DNA of 43,162 nucleotides from JAMQKA01 sp043951865. Its GTDB lineage: Bacteria > Bacteroidota > Rhodothermia > Balneolales > Balneolaceae. The DNA lies in assembly GCF_043951865.1 (NCBI RefSeq), contig NZ_JBINJF010000033.1:1-43162 (forward strand), written 5' to 3'. The first letter of the stretch is position 1, and every line of letters starts with the position of its first letter. Under the pieces are notes generated by a model, which had not been told where the DNA came from, did not search any database, and saw nothing but the letters and a program-made list of their open reading frames with translations. Both the position numbers and the translations under genes were made by a program. Below are positions 7,545 to 16,300 of the stretch, piece by piece.

Positions 7545-10370
7545 TTGAACATAATGAATGGAAAAAGTAACATTAGACTGGCTTCTGCTTTCGGGGATAA
7601 GCAACCGGTGTTACTACTGGCATTACTGCTGCTGCCTTGGCAAATTTTGCTGGCCGGCGACAATCCACAAAGTAATTACCGCGTGCAGCACCAGGCCCCT
7701 GTGGTGGTAGAGCGGTCAGAACCGGTTACGCTGGCATTCGATATCCCCGGCCTCAATCAAAATAATGTGCAGGACGCCTTTCTGTTCTACAGGTACGACG
7801 GGGAGATATCGTATCGCCAGCAGCGCACCTCGTACGATCAATCCTCCTTTAAGACCCAGCTCACGGTTGATAATGAAAATGCCGGATCGCTGGAATACTA
7901 CTTTGCAGTTGAGCTGACAAATGGACAGCAGGTGACCTATCCCACCCGTCAGCCGGGGGCAAGTCCCGTGCGCGTGGATATCGTGGATCGCGAACGGCAA
8001 ACCGCGGAAATTGAGTATACTATCCTGTCACCGGAACCCGGGGCTTCACTGCCGGCGGAGGATCTGGTCATCGCCATCACCCTTTTCTATGACGAGAATG
8101 CGGTAGACACTACCCGGTCTGATTTTATCCTTTCCCTCGACAATGAAGATATCAGCGAGCAGGCCCGGGCCTCCAATTACTTTTTCTCCTATTCCGCGGA
8201 AGCGGGAGAAGTGGCGCCCGGTCCGCACCAGGTTAACCTGCAGCTTGCCACTCCGGAAGACACCCTTGAGGTTGCACGCTGGGATTTTGAAATCCTTGAT
8301 CCCGACCGGGCCGTGGCCGCCCGCCAGTTTGTGGAAGAAGGCGGGGAGGAATCCACCTCACTGCTGAGAGAAGGGCAACTGGAAATGACTGCACAAAACC
8401 AGAAGACGGGAGGAGTAGACAACGATGTGCTGAAAGGCAATCTACGTCTTTCAGGGGAAGATGACCATATTCGCTATTCGGTATATGGCAAGCTCACCTC
8501 CCAGGAGTCGGCGCGCCTGCAGCCTCAAAACCGGTATGGCGCCGAATTGTATGTGGGCGACTGGCTCGAAGTTCAGGGCGGGCATATCTATCCTTCACTT
8601 AGCCGACTCAGCATTTCGGGGCGAAGGGTGCAGGGCATCAATATGGGACTACACGCTTTTAACGGAGCCGTTAATGCCCAGTTTCTGTATGGTAAAATGA
8701 ACCGCAAAATTCCCAATATTTACAATACGGTACAGCCCAGTATTACAGAACAGTCGGACGGCACACCGGTCGATACCACCTACTCCCTGAGTTTCGCCAG
8801 TGGAGGTACCGGAACCTTTGAACGGGATATAACGGGAGGCAGAGTCAGCGTGGGGCGCGGGCAGACCTTTCAGTGGGGGCTTAATTTCCTGAAAGTGCGC
8901 GATGACACCTCTTCGCTGGCAACCATCCGGGACTTTAACAGCCTGATGAACAAGCGACCGGAGCTGGCCTCTTCGCTGGATGCGTCCCATCTGAACAAGC
9001 TGCAGGAGAGTCCGGATCTTTTGAACGTCTCGGGAAACCCCCAGCCCAAAGACAATGTTATTGCCGGCAGCGACCTGATGTTCAATATTTTTGACGACGC
9101 CCTCCGCTTTAACAGCGAAACTTCGGTCAGCCTCCTCAACGAAGATATCAGTTCCGGCGTACTCACCAACGACCAGGAGTTTGATATCAACCTGAGTGAA
9201 GATATCAGCAGCGAACTGGACCGATGGGCCTGGCTTATTATTATCAATGAAAATATGAATACGCTGCCGCTTCGTTTTCAGGTGGACGGAGATCAAACCA
9301 CGGTTGAATCAGCTTACTTCCCGACCTCCATTCTGGCCAACCAGTCGGAGCTCAATTTCAACATGGGCGACAACAACCTCCGGGCACAGTATCGGTGGAT
9401 CGGGCCCCACTACATTTCGCTGGCCAACTCCACCATTCGGCGAGACGTGGCGGGCATCACGCTTTCGGACCGGCTTCAGCTCTTTGAAAATCGCCTGTAC
9501 GTAACCCTGGGATATGAAAGCCTTAGCGACAATGTGTCTGATACAAAAGAGGCCACCACCAACACCCAAACGGCTCGTACCAACCTGAGCTGGTTCCCGG
9601 TCGACCAGCAGCTCCCACGGGTAAGTGTCGGCTACATGTATCGAAACCGCGATAATTCCATAGCCCTTAACAACCCGTTTGTGGGGCAGACCGGGAGGCC
9701 CGAAAATATCGCGGTTCGCAATTTTGCCATCTCCGGGGGCGACACCGTTATTACGGCCAACCCGCGATTCTCCAATACCAACCAGGTAACCTCCTCTGTT
9801 TCCCAGCAATTCAGCTTGTTCGATATTTCGCACGATGCGAGCCTGAATGTTTCTTACCTGGAAACGGAGGACCGGTTCTTCAGGTACGCCGGAACCAAGA
9901 GCTCCTCTGTCAACCTCACTGTTCAGAGCCGCTTTTCTGCGCTTCCGCTCAACACAAAGCTGGGATTCAACCTGAACACCACCGAAACACTGGGGGGGCT
10001 CTCAAATGTGGAAGTACTGGGTTTTAATATTGGGGGGCAATTCGTTCTCATGGATGACAAGCTAAACCTCGATACCAACGTGGCATTGACACACAATAAC
10101 GTGGAGTCGACCTCGCTGCAGATTTTCAACAACGGGACAAGCGATCCCCGGGATGACATATATCAGCCCGAGACGGATGATTCCGGCAACCGCATAATCC
10201 AGGAAACAAACACTAATCTTGTCATCCTGCGGGCCGGGGCACAGTATGAAATAAACTCGCACCACGCGCTTATGGTGAATCTCAGCTATACCAACATTTC
10301 GAACCAGCTGTCGAGCCTCAATCCCCCCGATGACCACTCGCTGCAGGCTCGGTATATCTATCGTTTCTAG
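7545..10370 (+). CDS. Large outer-membrane beta-barrel protein with N-terminal Ig-like region
   Basis: 941 residues. The start is taken as TTG at 7545 because an AAGG lies 8 bp upstream; the ATG at 7554 is the alternative. A signal sequence (PVLLLALLLLPWQILLAGD) covers about residues 20-40. Residues 45-250 look like two Ig-like modules (VERSEPVTLAFDIPG; YTILSPEPGASLPAEDLVIAI). From about 280 to the end, amphipathic strands alternate with loops rich in Asn, Asp and Ser. The last strand ends LQARYIYRF with the C-terminal Phe recognised by the BAM machinery. No TonB box is visible, so it is not an obvious TonB receptor. The gene follows the FecR gene by 23 bp and is 2 bp from the cyclase. It is probably the outer-membrane component of the signalling operon; the function is not known. 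Confidence 0.75.
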   Translation: MNIMNGKSNIRLASAFGDKQPVLLLALLLLPWQILLAGDNPQSNYRVQHQAPVVVERSEPVTLAFDIPGLNQNNVQDAFLFYRYDGEISYRQQRTSYDQSSFKTQLTVDNENAGSLEYYFAVELTNGQQVTYPTRQPGASPVRVDIVDRERQTAEIEYTILSPEPGASLPAEDLVIAITLFYDENAVDTTRSDFILSLDNEDISEQARASNYFFSYSAEAGEVAPGPHQVNLQLATPEDTLEVARWDFEILDPDRAVAARQFVEEGGEESTSLLREGQLEMTAQNQKTGGVDNDVLKGNLRLSGEDDHIRYSVYGKLTSQESARLQPQNRYGAELYVGDWLEVQGGHIYPSLSRLSISGRRVQGINMGLHAFNGAVNAQFLYGKMNRKIPNIYNTVQPSITEQSDGTPVDTTYSLSFASGGTGTFERDITGGRVSVGRGQTFQWGLNFLKVRDDTSSLATIRDFNSLMNKRPELASSLDASHLNKLQESPDLLNVSGNPQPKDNVIAGSDLMFNIFDDALRFNSETSVSLLNEDISSGVLTNDQEFDINLSEDISSELDRWAWLIIINENMNTLPLRFQVDGDQTTVESAYFPTSILANQSELNFNMGDNNLRAQYRWIGPHYISLANSTIRRDVAGITLSDRLQLFENRLYVTLGYESLSDNVSDTKEATTNTQTARTNLSWFPVDQQLPRVSVGYMYRNRDNSIALNNPFVGQTGRPENIAVRNFAISGGDTVITANPRFSNTNQVTSSVSQQFSLFDISHDASLNVSYLETEDRFFRYAGTKSSSVNLTVQSRFSALPLNTKLGFNLNTTETLGGLSNVEVLGFNIGGQFVLMDDKLNLDTNVALTHNNVESTSLQIFNNGTSDPRDDIYQPETDDSGNRIIQETNTNLVILRAGAQYEINSHHALMVNLSYTNISNQLSSLNPPDDHSLQARYIYRF

Positions 10371-10372
10371 TC

Positions 10373-12562
10373 ATGGCCACATCAGGAAAAAAGGAAAAAC
10401 GCAACTGGTGGATCCTCCCGTCCATCGTGCTCTTTACCTGTATCAGTGCCATTGTTATTTCCTACAGCAATCCTTTTCGGGTGATCGAATTAAAAGTCAC
10501 CGATCAACTTTTTGAAATTCGTGGTCCCCTGGCCATGCCCGACTCCAACATCGTGCTGGTGGCGATCAGCCAGCAGGCGGATGAAGAGATCCCGTACAAA
10601 TACCCCTGGCCCACCCGTCTCTATGGCAAGCTGGTCGAAAATCTGAACAAGGCCGGAGCCAGAGTGATCGGTATTGATGTTATCTTTGACAAGATCTCCT
10701 CCAAATCAAAAAACGACTCGCTTTTTGCTGAGCAACTCCGGAAGCATGAAAATGTGGTGCTGGCCGGCGACTACAAAATTCAAACCGACAGCAGAGGGGC
10801 GGGATCCGGTTCCACCGTTCAATCCATGCTTGAGCCCAACCCCATACTGCGAAACGCCAACCCAAATCCATATGGACTGGTTACGGTTTTCCGAGACGCT
10901 GACGATGCCGTACGGCGTTATCTCCTCTCCCGGACATACCGGGGAGAACGGCACCTGTCATTTGCACTGGAAGTCCTGAAACAGTACCACGACTGGGACA
11001 GCGTGGAAATTCACGAAACCCGCGACCGGTTCCGGTTCGGGCACTACCGGATTCCCAAGTACAGCCCCAATACCATGACCATCAACTACGTCGGAGCGCG
11101 CGGGGCCTTCCCCCAGTATTCTTTCGAGAGCGTCATTGACGACTCTACCATACTGCTCAATTCCGAGGATCCCGAGTTTCAGTTCAACTCCTTTTCCGAT
11201 CCCGATTTCGGTCTTTTGGCCAACAAGGTCTTTAAAGATAAAATCGTGCTGGTCGGTGCAACAATGGAGGAGCTACACGACTTTCACGCCACCCCCTTTG
11301 CGGAGTCCGGCAACCGCCCCGGGTATGAAACCCATGCCAACGCCCTGCAAACGATACTGGGTGGTAACTACATCCGCCATGCCAAACAGTGGGTGAACCT
11401 GCTTCTGCTGCTTTTTTTCGCATCCGTCATCGTAGTGGCAACCCGGTATTTGGGTGCGTTTTGGGGATTCCTGTTCTTCCTTTTCCAAGTACTTTTTATC
11501 ACCGGCCTTACCCTGGTAGAATTTCTTAATTTCAGCTATGTCATTGAGTATACGGGACCTGTGATCGCTACCCTTGTTGGCTATATAACCACCACCAGCT
11601 ACGACTATCTCAAGGAACAACGGGAGAAGCAGCGTATCCGCGGCATGTTTTCCTCGTACGTCTCTCCCACACTGGTAGAGCAGATGATAGAGTCGGGTCA
11701 GGAACCCCAGCTCGGCGGAGACGAAGTATATATCACCGCCTTCTTCAGTGATATCCAGTCGTTTTCCGCCTTCTCCGAAAAGCTGGAACCTCACCAGCTG
11801 GTCGAGCTTATCAACGAATACCTTTCTGCCATGACCGACATCATAACAGACCAGGGGGGGACCCTCGACAAATATATCGGGGATGCAATTGTCGCTTTCT
11901 TTGGCGCGCCGGTTCCGGAAGAGGACCACGCCTACCGTGCCTGCGTTTCTTCTCAACTGATGCAGCTGCGCCTGACGGAACTGCGTGAAAAATGGAAAAG
12001 TGAGGGCGACAAGTGGCCCGAGATCGTGCATCACATGCGCAACCGGATCGGCCTGAATACCGGTACCATGCTGACCGGTAACATGGGATCCACGCGACGT
12101 TTCAACTACACCATGATGGGCGATAACGTCAACCTCGCAGCCCGGTGCGAAAGCGGGGCCAAATCGTATGGCGTATACACGATGGTTACCGGTGAAACCC
12201 GAAAAGAAGCCCTGAAACATGGGGATCGCTGCCATTTTCGTTATCTCGACCGTATTGTAGTCGTGGGACGCTCACAGCCGGTCAACGTTTATGAAATTAC
12301 CGGCCTAAAAGATCACCTTCCCCAGTCCACTTTCGATTGCGTTGAACTTTTTGAGCGGGGCACCGAGGCCTACCTGCAACAAAACTGGGACCGCGCAATC
12401 AGCCTTTTCAAACAGTCTGCAGAACTGGAGCCGTATCAACCGGATGAGGATCCCTACATAAAAACCAATCCCTCTCTGGTCTACCTGGAGCGGTGCCGAA
12501 ATATGGCTGAACATCCCCCCGGTGACTCCTGGGATGGGGTCTACGTGATGGAGTCTAAATAG
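10373..12562 (+). CDS. CHASE2-domain class III adenylate cyclase with C-terminal TPR
   Basis: 729 residues. A membrane helix at about 13-33 is followed by an extracytoplasmic CHASE2 sensor domain (35-330; IGIDVIFD, LVGATMEELHDFHATPF, YETHANALQTIL). Three membrane helices lie between about 338 and 415. The cyclase domain spans about 450-640. Catalytic residues are complete: metal-binding D460 (FFSDIQS) and D504 (YIGDAIVAFFG), adenine-selecting K500 and T580 (NYTMMGD), and transition-state N587 and R591 (VNLAAR). The Lys/Thr pair fits class IIIb adenylate cyclases, so the product should be cAMP. A TPR-like repeat (RGTEAYLQQNWDRAISLFKQSAEL) ends the protein. It begins 2 bp after the barrel gene, the last member of a four-gene operon that would let outer-membrane or periplasmic signals set cAMP. 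Confidence 0.92.
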   Translation: MATSGKKEKRNWWILPSIVLFTCISAIVISYSNPFRVIELKVTDQLFEIRGPLAMPDSNIVLVAISQQADEEIPYKYPWPTRLYGKLVENLNKAGARVIGIDVIFDKISSKSKNDSLFAEQLRKHENVVLAGDYKIQTDSRGAGSGSTVQSMLEPNPILRNANPNPYGLVTVFRDADDAVRRYLLSRTYRGERHLSFALEVLKQYHDWDSVEIHETRDRFRFGHYRIPKYSPNTMTINYVGARGAFPQYSFESVIDDSTILLNSEDPEFQFNSFSDPDFGLLANKVFKDKIVLVGATMEELHDFHATPFAESGNRPGYETHANALQTILGGNYIRHAKQWVNLLLLLFFASVIVVATRYLGAFWGFLFFLFQVLFITGLTLVEFLNFSYVIEYTGPVIATLVGYITTTSYDYLKEQREKQRIRGMFSSYVSPTLVEQMIESGQEPQLGGDEVYITAFFSDIQSFSAFSEKLEPHQLVELINEYLSAMTDIITDQGGTLDKYIGDAIVAFFGAPVPEEDHAYRACVSSQLMQLRLTELREKWKSEGDKWPEIVHHMRNRIGLNTGTMLTGNMGSTRRFNYTMMGDNVNLAARCESGAKSYGVYTMVTGETRKEALKHGDRCHFRYLDRIVVVGRSQPVNVYEITGLKDHLPQSTFDCVELFERGTEAYLQQNWDRAISLFKQSAELEPYQPDEDPYIKTNPSLVYLERCRNMAEHPPGDSWDGVYVMESK

Positions 12563-12811
12563 GGCTTTCGCCAGACAGATGCTAACTCATATGTAACAGC
12601 GACTTGCAAGGCTGACGGGTTAATTAAGATGCGCGGCTTTCCGCCAACTCGTCAAATAAAAATTCTTCCGGCTGGATCATGGTATGACAACCCGTTTATA
12701 CGATCAATCGTCCTCGAGATTCATAATTCTACATTCCTGATTTCCACCCGGTACCTTTTTGAGAATATCCTAAATATCAGGTACGTGGAAATAAATAATC
12801 CGCAAATCGAT

Positions 12812-12844
12812 TTTGCATTCCACACCCAATAACCTGTATATTTG
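12812..12844 (+). promoter_or_regulatory. Bacteroidetes-type promoter of the SRP RNA gene
   Basis: TTTG at 12812-12815 and TATATTTG at 12837-12844 are separated by 21 bp and end 6 bp before the start of the RNA. This matches the -33 TTTG / -7 TAnnTTTG consensus known for the primary sigma factor of Bacteroidetes. The spacing fits the usual 19-21 bp. Confidence 0.7.
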
Positions 12845-12850
12845 AATTTC

Positions 12851-12951
12851 GAGGGCAGGCCCTACGCAGCCAGCTCCCTCTGAACTCCGTCAGGACCGGA
12901 AGGTAGCAGCGGTAGGAGGTCGTAGCGGCGTGATGTAGGTCGTCTGTCCTC
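12851..12951 (+). ncRNA. ffs: Signal recognition particle RNA, bacterial small (4.5S) type
   Basis: The diagnostic apical loop is present: cgtcaggaccggaaggtagc at 12888-12907, with the GGAA tetraloop and the internal AGCAG that bind the Ffh M domain. The outer ends pair (gagggcag at 12851-12858 with ctgtcctc at 12944-12951), giving a single long hairpin of about 100 nt. A run of eight T residues follows at once, so the closing stem probably serves as the terminator. The RNA, with Ffh, targets membrane and exported proteins to the translocon. Confidence 0.95.
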
Positions 12952-13050
12952 TCTTTTTTTTGCCCTGTTTTAGCATTGCTTACCCTGAAATTTCATTCGA
13001 CCCCGTTTCTTCAACCATCCGGTTGACGTCATTTCGCTTTCTAAACGCGA

Positions 13051-13962
13051 TCAATTTTCCAGCTGCTCCAGTATAATGTCAAGTACCTCCTCATTCGAAT
13101 GCTCGTCCAGGTCGATCCATTTCACAAAATCCCAACGCTTGAACCAGGTAATCTGGCGCTTGGCGTAGCGGCGTGTTTGTGTTTTCATATCCCTGACCAT
13201 CTCCTCCCGGGTCTTCTTTCCCTCCAGGTAGTCTATCGCATCGCGGTATCCCACGGAGTTGAGAGCCCGGGTATCGCGGGTATAGCCCCGCTCGAGCAGG
13301 CCGCTGACTTCATCCAGGAAACCTCGTTCAAACATTCGGTCCACCCGCTTGTTGATACGCTTGTACAAACGTTGGCGATCCCGTTTTAAGCCAAAGACAT
13401 ATGTATCTCCGGATATCTCAATTTCATCATCAGAATGAAAAGAGCTGAATGCTTTGCCAGTCTGCATCCACACGTCTAGCGCCCGCAGGATGCGCTGGGG
13501 ATTCATTCCGTCCATCTTTTCGGCGTAGCGGGGGTCCACCTCCTCGAGCTGGGCATAGAGCGCCTCAACCCCTTCGTCCGCCAGGCGCTGCTCCAGCTCT
13601 TCAATATTCCCTTCGTCCGCTTCCGGTACGTCGTCAAACGGCTTGATCAACGACTGCACATGCAGGGTACTTCCCCCGACATACAGCACGTTTTTTCCTC
13701 GCTTTTCGATCTCCTGCTCCCACTGCATGGCACGCTCATAAAAATCAACGGCGCTGTCTTCTGTCTCCGGATCCAGGATCGATATATTGTAGTGCGGTAC
13801 CTTCTCAAGCTCCCCTTCATCCGGTTTTGCGGTGCCGATATCCAGGTATCTGTAACATTGGCGTGAGTCGGCCGAAATGATTTCGGCATCGACCGCCTGA
13901 GCCAGCTTAAGAGAAAGAGCCGTTTTGCCAACAGCGGTGGGACCAATCAGTAAAATACGCAC
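13051..13962 (-). CDS. miaA: tRNA dimethylallyltransferase
   Basis: 303 residues, normal for the family. It transfers a dimethylallyl group from DMAPP to N6 of A37 in tRNAs reading UNN codons. The P-loop GPTAVGKT is at residues 7-14. It is followed by AEIISADSRQCYRYLDIGTAKP, where the Asp contacts the substrate adenine, then HYNISILDPE, YVGGSTLHVQSL and the C-terminal RRYAKRQITWFKRW tail that grips the anticodon loop. The start is GTG at 13962; no in-frame ATG precedes it. It stands alone and diverges from dnaN. Confidence 0.96.
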   Translation of the reverse strand: MRILLIGPTAVGKTALSLKLAQAVDAEIISADSRQCYRYLDIGTAKPDEGELEKVPHYNISILDPETEDSAVDFYERAMQWEQEIEKRGKNVLYVGGSTLHVQSLIKPFDDVPEADEGNIEELEQRLADEGVEALYAQLEEVDPRYAEKMDGMNPQRILRALDVWMQTGKAFSSFHSDDEIEISGDTYVFGLKRDRQRLYKRINKRVDRMFERGFLDEVSGLLERGYTRDTRALNSVGYRDAIDYLEGKKTREEMVRDMKTQTRRYAKRQITWFKRWDFVKWIDLDEHSNEEVLDIILEQLEN

Positions 13963-14154
13963 ATGCAGGGGATTGATTATCTTTATTTTCAGCCGAAAAT
14001 AACAGCTCTGAATACCGAGGTCAATATTTGGGTATTATATGGGCCGTGCTGGTTGCTAAGAGAGCAAGGATTTATTAGTATAAGGTATCTTTTTGGAGTG
14101 CATCTCAACGCCAAATATGTAGTGATTACCCTAATTTAGAAAAATTATTCTGAT

Positions 14155-15270
14155 ATGAAATTTAATGCTTCAAGCAGTGACCTTGTAAAAGCGCTTTCGG
14201 CGGTTTCTGGTGCTGTACCCAACAAAGCCACCCTCCCCATACTGGAAACGATTTTATTTGAAAGTGAAAATGGAAAACTGCGCCTGACAGCTACCGATCT
14301 TGAAATCTCCATTATTGAGTATATGGAGGCCGATATCGACGCAGACGGGGCCGTGGCGATTCCCGCCCGGCGGTTGATCGACACCTTGAGGCAGCTCCCC
14401 GATATTCCGGTCTCATTTGATGTGGATGAAAAATTCAATATCAAGTTCCGTACCGACAAGGGTACATACAAGCTGGTGGGCGAAGATCCCGATGAATTCC
14501 CCGAAGTGCCTAACCTGGATGAAGGCCAACAGCTTGACACCACCAAGGATCTGATGCTGGACTCCATCGACAAAACGCTTTTTGCCGTCTCCAATGACGA
14601 CCTGCGACCGGCCATGATGGGCGTCTACTTTGATATCGGCCCCGAAGAATCGAAATTTGTGGCCACCGACGGCCACCGGCTGGTTCGTTTTGTGAAGTCG
14701 GAGCTCACCTCTGACCAGGAAGTACAGTTTATCGTCCCCGAGAAAGCTCTCAGCCTGGTACAAAAAGCCCTGCATGCAGAAGAGTGCGTGCTGACGGTTA
14801 CCGAAGATCATGCCCGTTTTAAAAGCGGCAATACCATTGTTATTACGAGACTCATTAACGAACAATATCCCAACTACGAGTCTGTAATTCCGCGGGAAAA
14901 TGACAAACAGCTGGTTATCAACAAGGAACAGATGCTGGCAACCGTCAAGCGGGTCTCCATCTTCTCCAGCTCTACGACCCGCCAGATTCGCCTTCAGCTG
15001 GATAAGGACAAACTCACCATCCGGGCCGAGGATATAGATATGAGCAGTGAGGCACGGGAAACCATCAGCTGTGACTATGATGACGACTCCATGGAGATCG
15101 GCTTCAACGCCAAGTACCTGGCCGACGTGCTGGGCAATGTGGATGGCGAAGAGGTCTATTTTGAATTTTCCACCCCAAACCGGGCCGGCATTGTAAAGCC
15201 GCTGGATGAGGAGGATGAAGAGGAGATGCTAATGCTTGTTATGCCGGTGATGCTTAACTCCTATGCGTAG
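14155..15270 (+). CDS. dnaN: DNA polymerase III beta sliding clamp
   Basis: 371 residues, the standard clamp length, with three similar domains: 1-120 (MKFNASSSDLVKALSAVSGAVPNKATLPILETI), 125-245 (ATDGHRLVRF, the hydrophobic-pocket loop that binds client peptides) and 250-371 (SSEARETISCDYDDD; NAKYLADVL; the C-terminal VMPVMLNSYA replaces the usual MPMRL). The ring encircles DNA and tethers the polymerase. The gene is away from any visible dnaA or recF. Its last 8 bases (atgcgtag) overlap the next start, so the SAM-hydrolase gene is translationally coupled to it. Confidence 0.95.
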   Translation: MKFNASSSDLVKALSAVSGAVPNKATLPILETILFESENGKLRLTATDLEISIIEYMEADIDADGAVAIPARRLIDTLRQLPDIPVSFDVDEKFNIKFRTDKGTYKLVGEDPDEFPEVPNLDEGQQLDTTKDLMLDSIDKTLFAVSNDDLRPAMMGVYFDIGPEESKFVATDGHRLVRFVKSELTSDQEVQFIVPEKALSLVQKALHAEECVLTVTEDHARFKSGNTIVITRLINEQYPNYESVIPRENDKQLVINKEQMLATVKRVSIFSSSTTRQIRLQLDKDKLTIRAEDIDMSSEARETISCDYDDDSMEIGFNAKYLADVLGNVDGEEVYFEFSTPNRAGIVKPLDEEDEEEMLMLVMPVMLNSYA

Positions 15271-16057
15271 TATTGTAACGCTGACAACCGACTTTGGACT
15301 GCAGGACTATTACGTGAGCGCAATGAAGGCGGTTATGCTGGATATTGCCCCTGACGTCCGCTTTGTAGACATTTCTCACGAAGTTCCCGACCAGGATATC
15401 ATGGCCGGGTCGTGGGTCCTGCAAAATTCGGCTCCCCTGTTTCCCACCGGCTCTGTTCACCTTGTGGTTATCGACCCCGGTGTGGGAACCGACCGCAACC
15501 CCATTGCCCTGAAGGTGGATGACCAATACTATGTGGGGCCAGACAACGGTATCTTTTCCCTGCTCACGGAGGATAAAGAGTTCGAGGCGGTCCGTCTTAC
15601 CAATGACACTTTTTGGCACGAGCAGCGCTCAAACACCTTTCACGGGCGCGATATTTTCGCGCCGGTTGCCGCCCACCTGAGTAACGGTGTTTCACTGGCC
15701 GACCTCGGCGAACCGCTGGAAGACCTGAAGACCTATCGCTGGGCCTCACCTATTGCAGACAAAGACGGTCTCCAGGGATGGATCATCCATATTGATAAAT
15801 TCGGGAACCTGGTCACAAACCTCCACTATTCCCTGATCGAGGATGTAATTGGGAAGCAGTCAGTAAAGATCTACGTCGGAAATATGATTCTTGATGAGCT
15901 GGTCCCCACCTTTGGATCTGTCCCCGACGGTGAACCCGCTGCCTATATCGGCAGCTCCGGCATGCTGGAGGTCGGCATAAACAAGGGAGATGCCGCCGAA
16001 ATGATGAGCGTAAAGAAGGGTGCCCAGATATCCCTGGTCTTGCAAAAGAATGACTGA
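15263..16057 (+). CDS. SAM hydroxide adenosyltransferase (DUF62 / SAM hydrolase family)
   Basis: 264 residues. Family members related to fluorinase and chlorinase mostly hydrolyse S-adenosylmethionine to adenosine and methionine. The hallmarks are present: TLTTDFGLQDYYVSAMKAV near the N-terminus with the catalytic Asp, DPGVGTDRNP, GPDNGIFS, NTFHGRDIFAP carrying the conserved Arg and His, FGNLVTN, and a C-terminal SSGMLEVGINKGDA. The halide-pocket loop of true fluorinases is absent, so water is the expected nucleophile. The start ATG lies inside the end of dnaN (8-bp overlap). Confidence 0.92.
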   Translation: MRSIVTLTTDFGLQDYYVSAMKAVMLDIAPDVRFVDISHEVPDQDIMAGSWVLQNSAPLFPTGSVHLVVIDPGVGTDRNPIALKVDDQYYVGPDNGIFSLLTEDKEFEAVRLTNDTFWHEQRSNTFHGRDIFAPVAAHLSNGVSLADLGEPLEDLKTYRWASPIADKDGLQGWIIHIDKFGNLVTNLHYSLIEDVIGKQSVKIYVGNMILDELVPTFGSVPDGEPAAYIGSSGMLEVGINKGDAAEMMSVKKGAQISLVLQKND

Positions 16058-16300
16058 TGATGTAACACGTGGTCGCCACACCGCGTATCAGAGATTGTTC
16101 CAGGACCTGTTACTATTCTCTGCCGATTACCAATACCGAAATAGGTCGAAACAGAATACACGGAGACTGCTGACAGGTTCCAAATAAATCAACTGTTGAA
16201 TGGAAATGTAACAAGACCCGTTATAATTTCAGGAGTTTTTGCAAAACCGTTTATTGGTCAAAATCGCCATTTCAACATGTGCAATCCATAATCAAATTAT
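16058..16300. other. Intergenic region without recognisable genes
   Basis: 243 bp between the SAM hydrolase and the next methyltransferase. No ORF with homology, no strong hairpin and no clear promoter boxes were seen. It must hold the promoter for the gene at 16301 if that gene is not read through from dnaN. Confidence 0.5.

Noticed and set aside
11273..12235. 320-codon minus-strand open frame
   Set aside because: Antisense to the cyclase catalytic domain, which has all active-site residues.
12629..12832. 67-codon plus-strand frame before the SRP RNA
   Set aside because: No ribosome-binding site and no recognisable family, and it runs through the SRP RNA promoter's -33 box.
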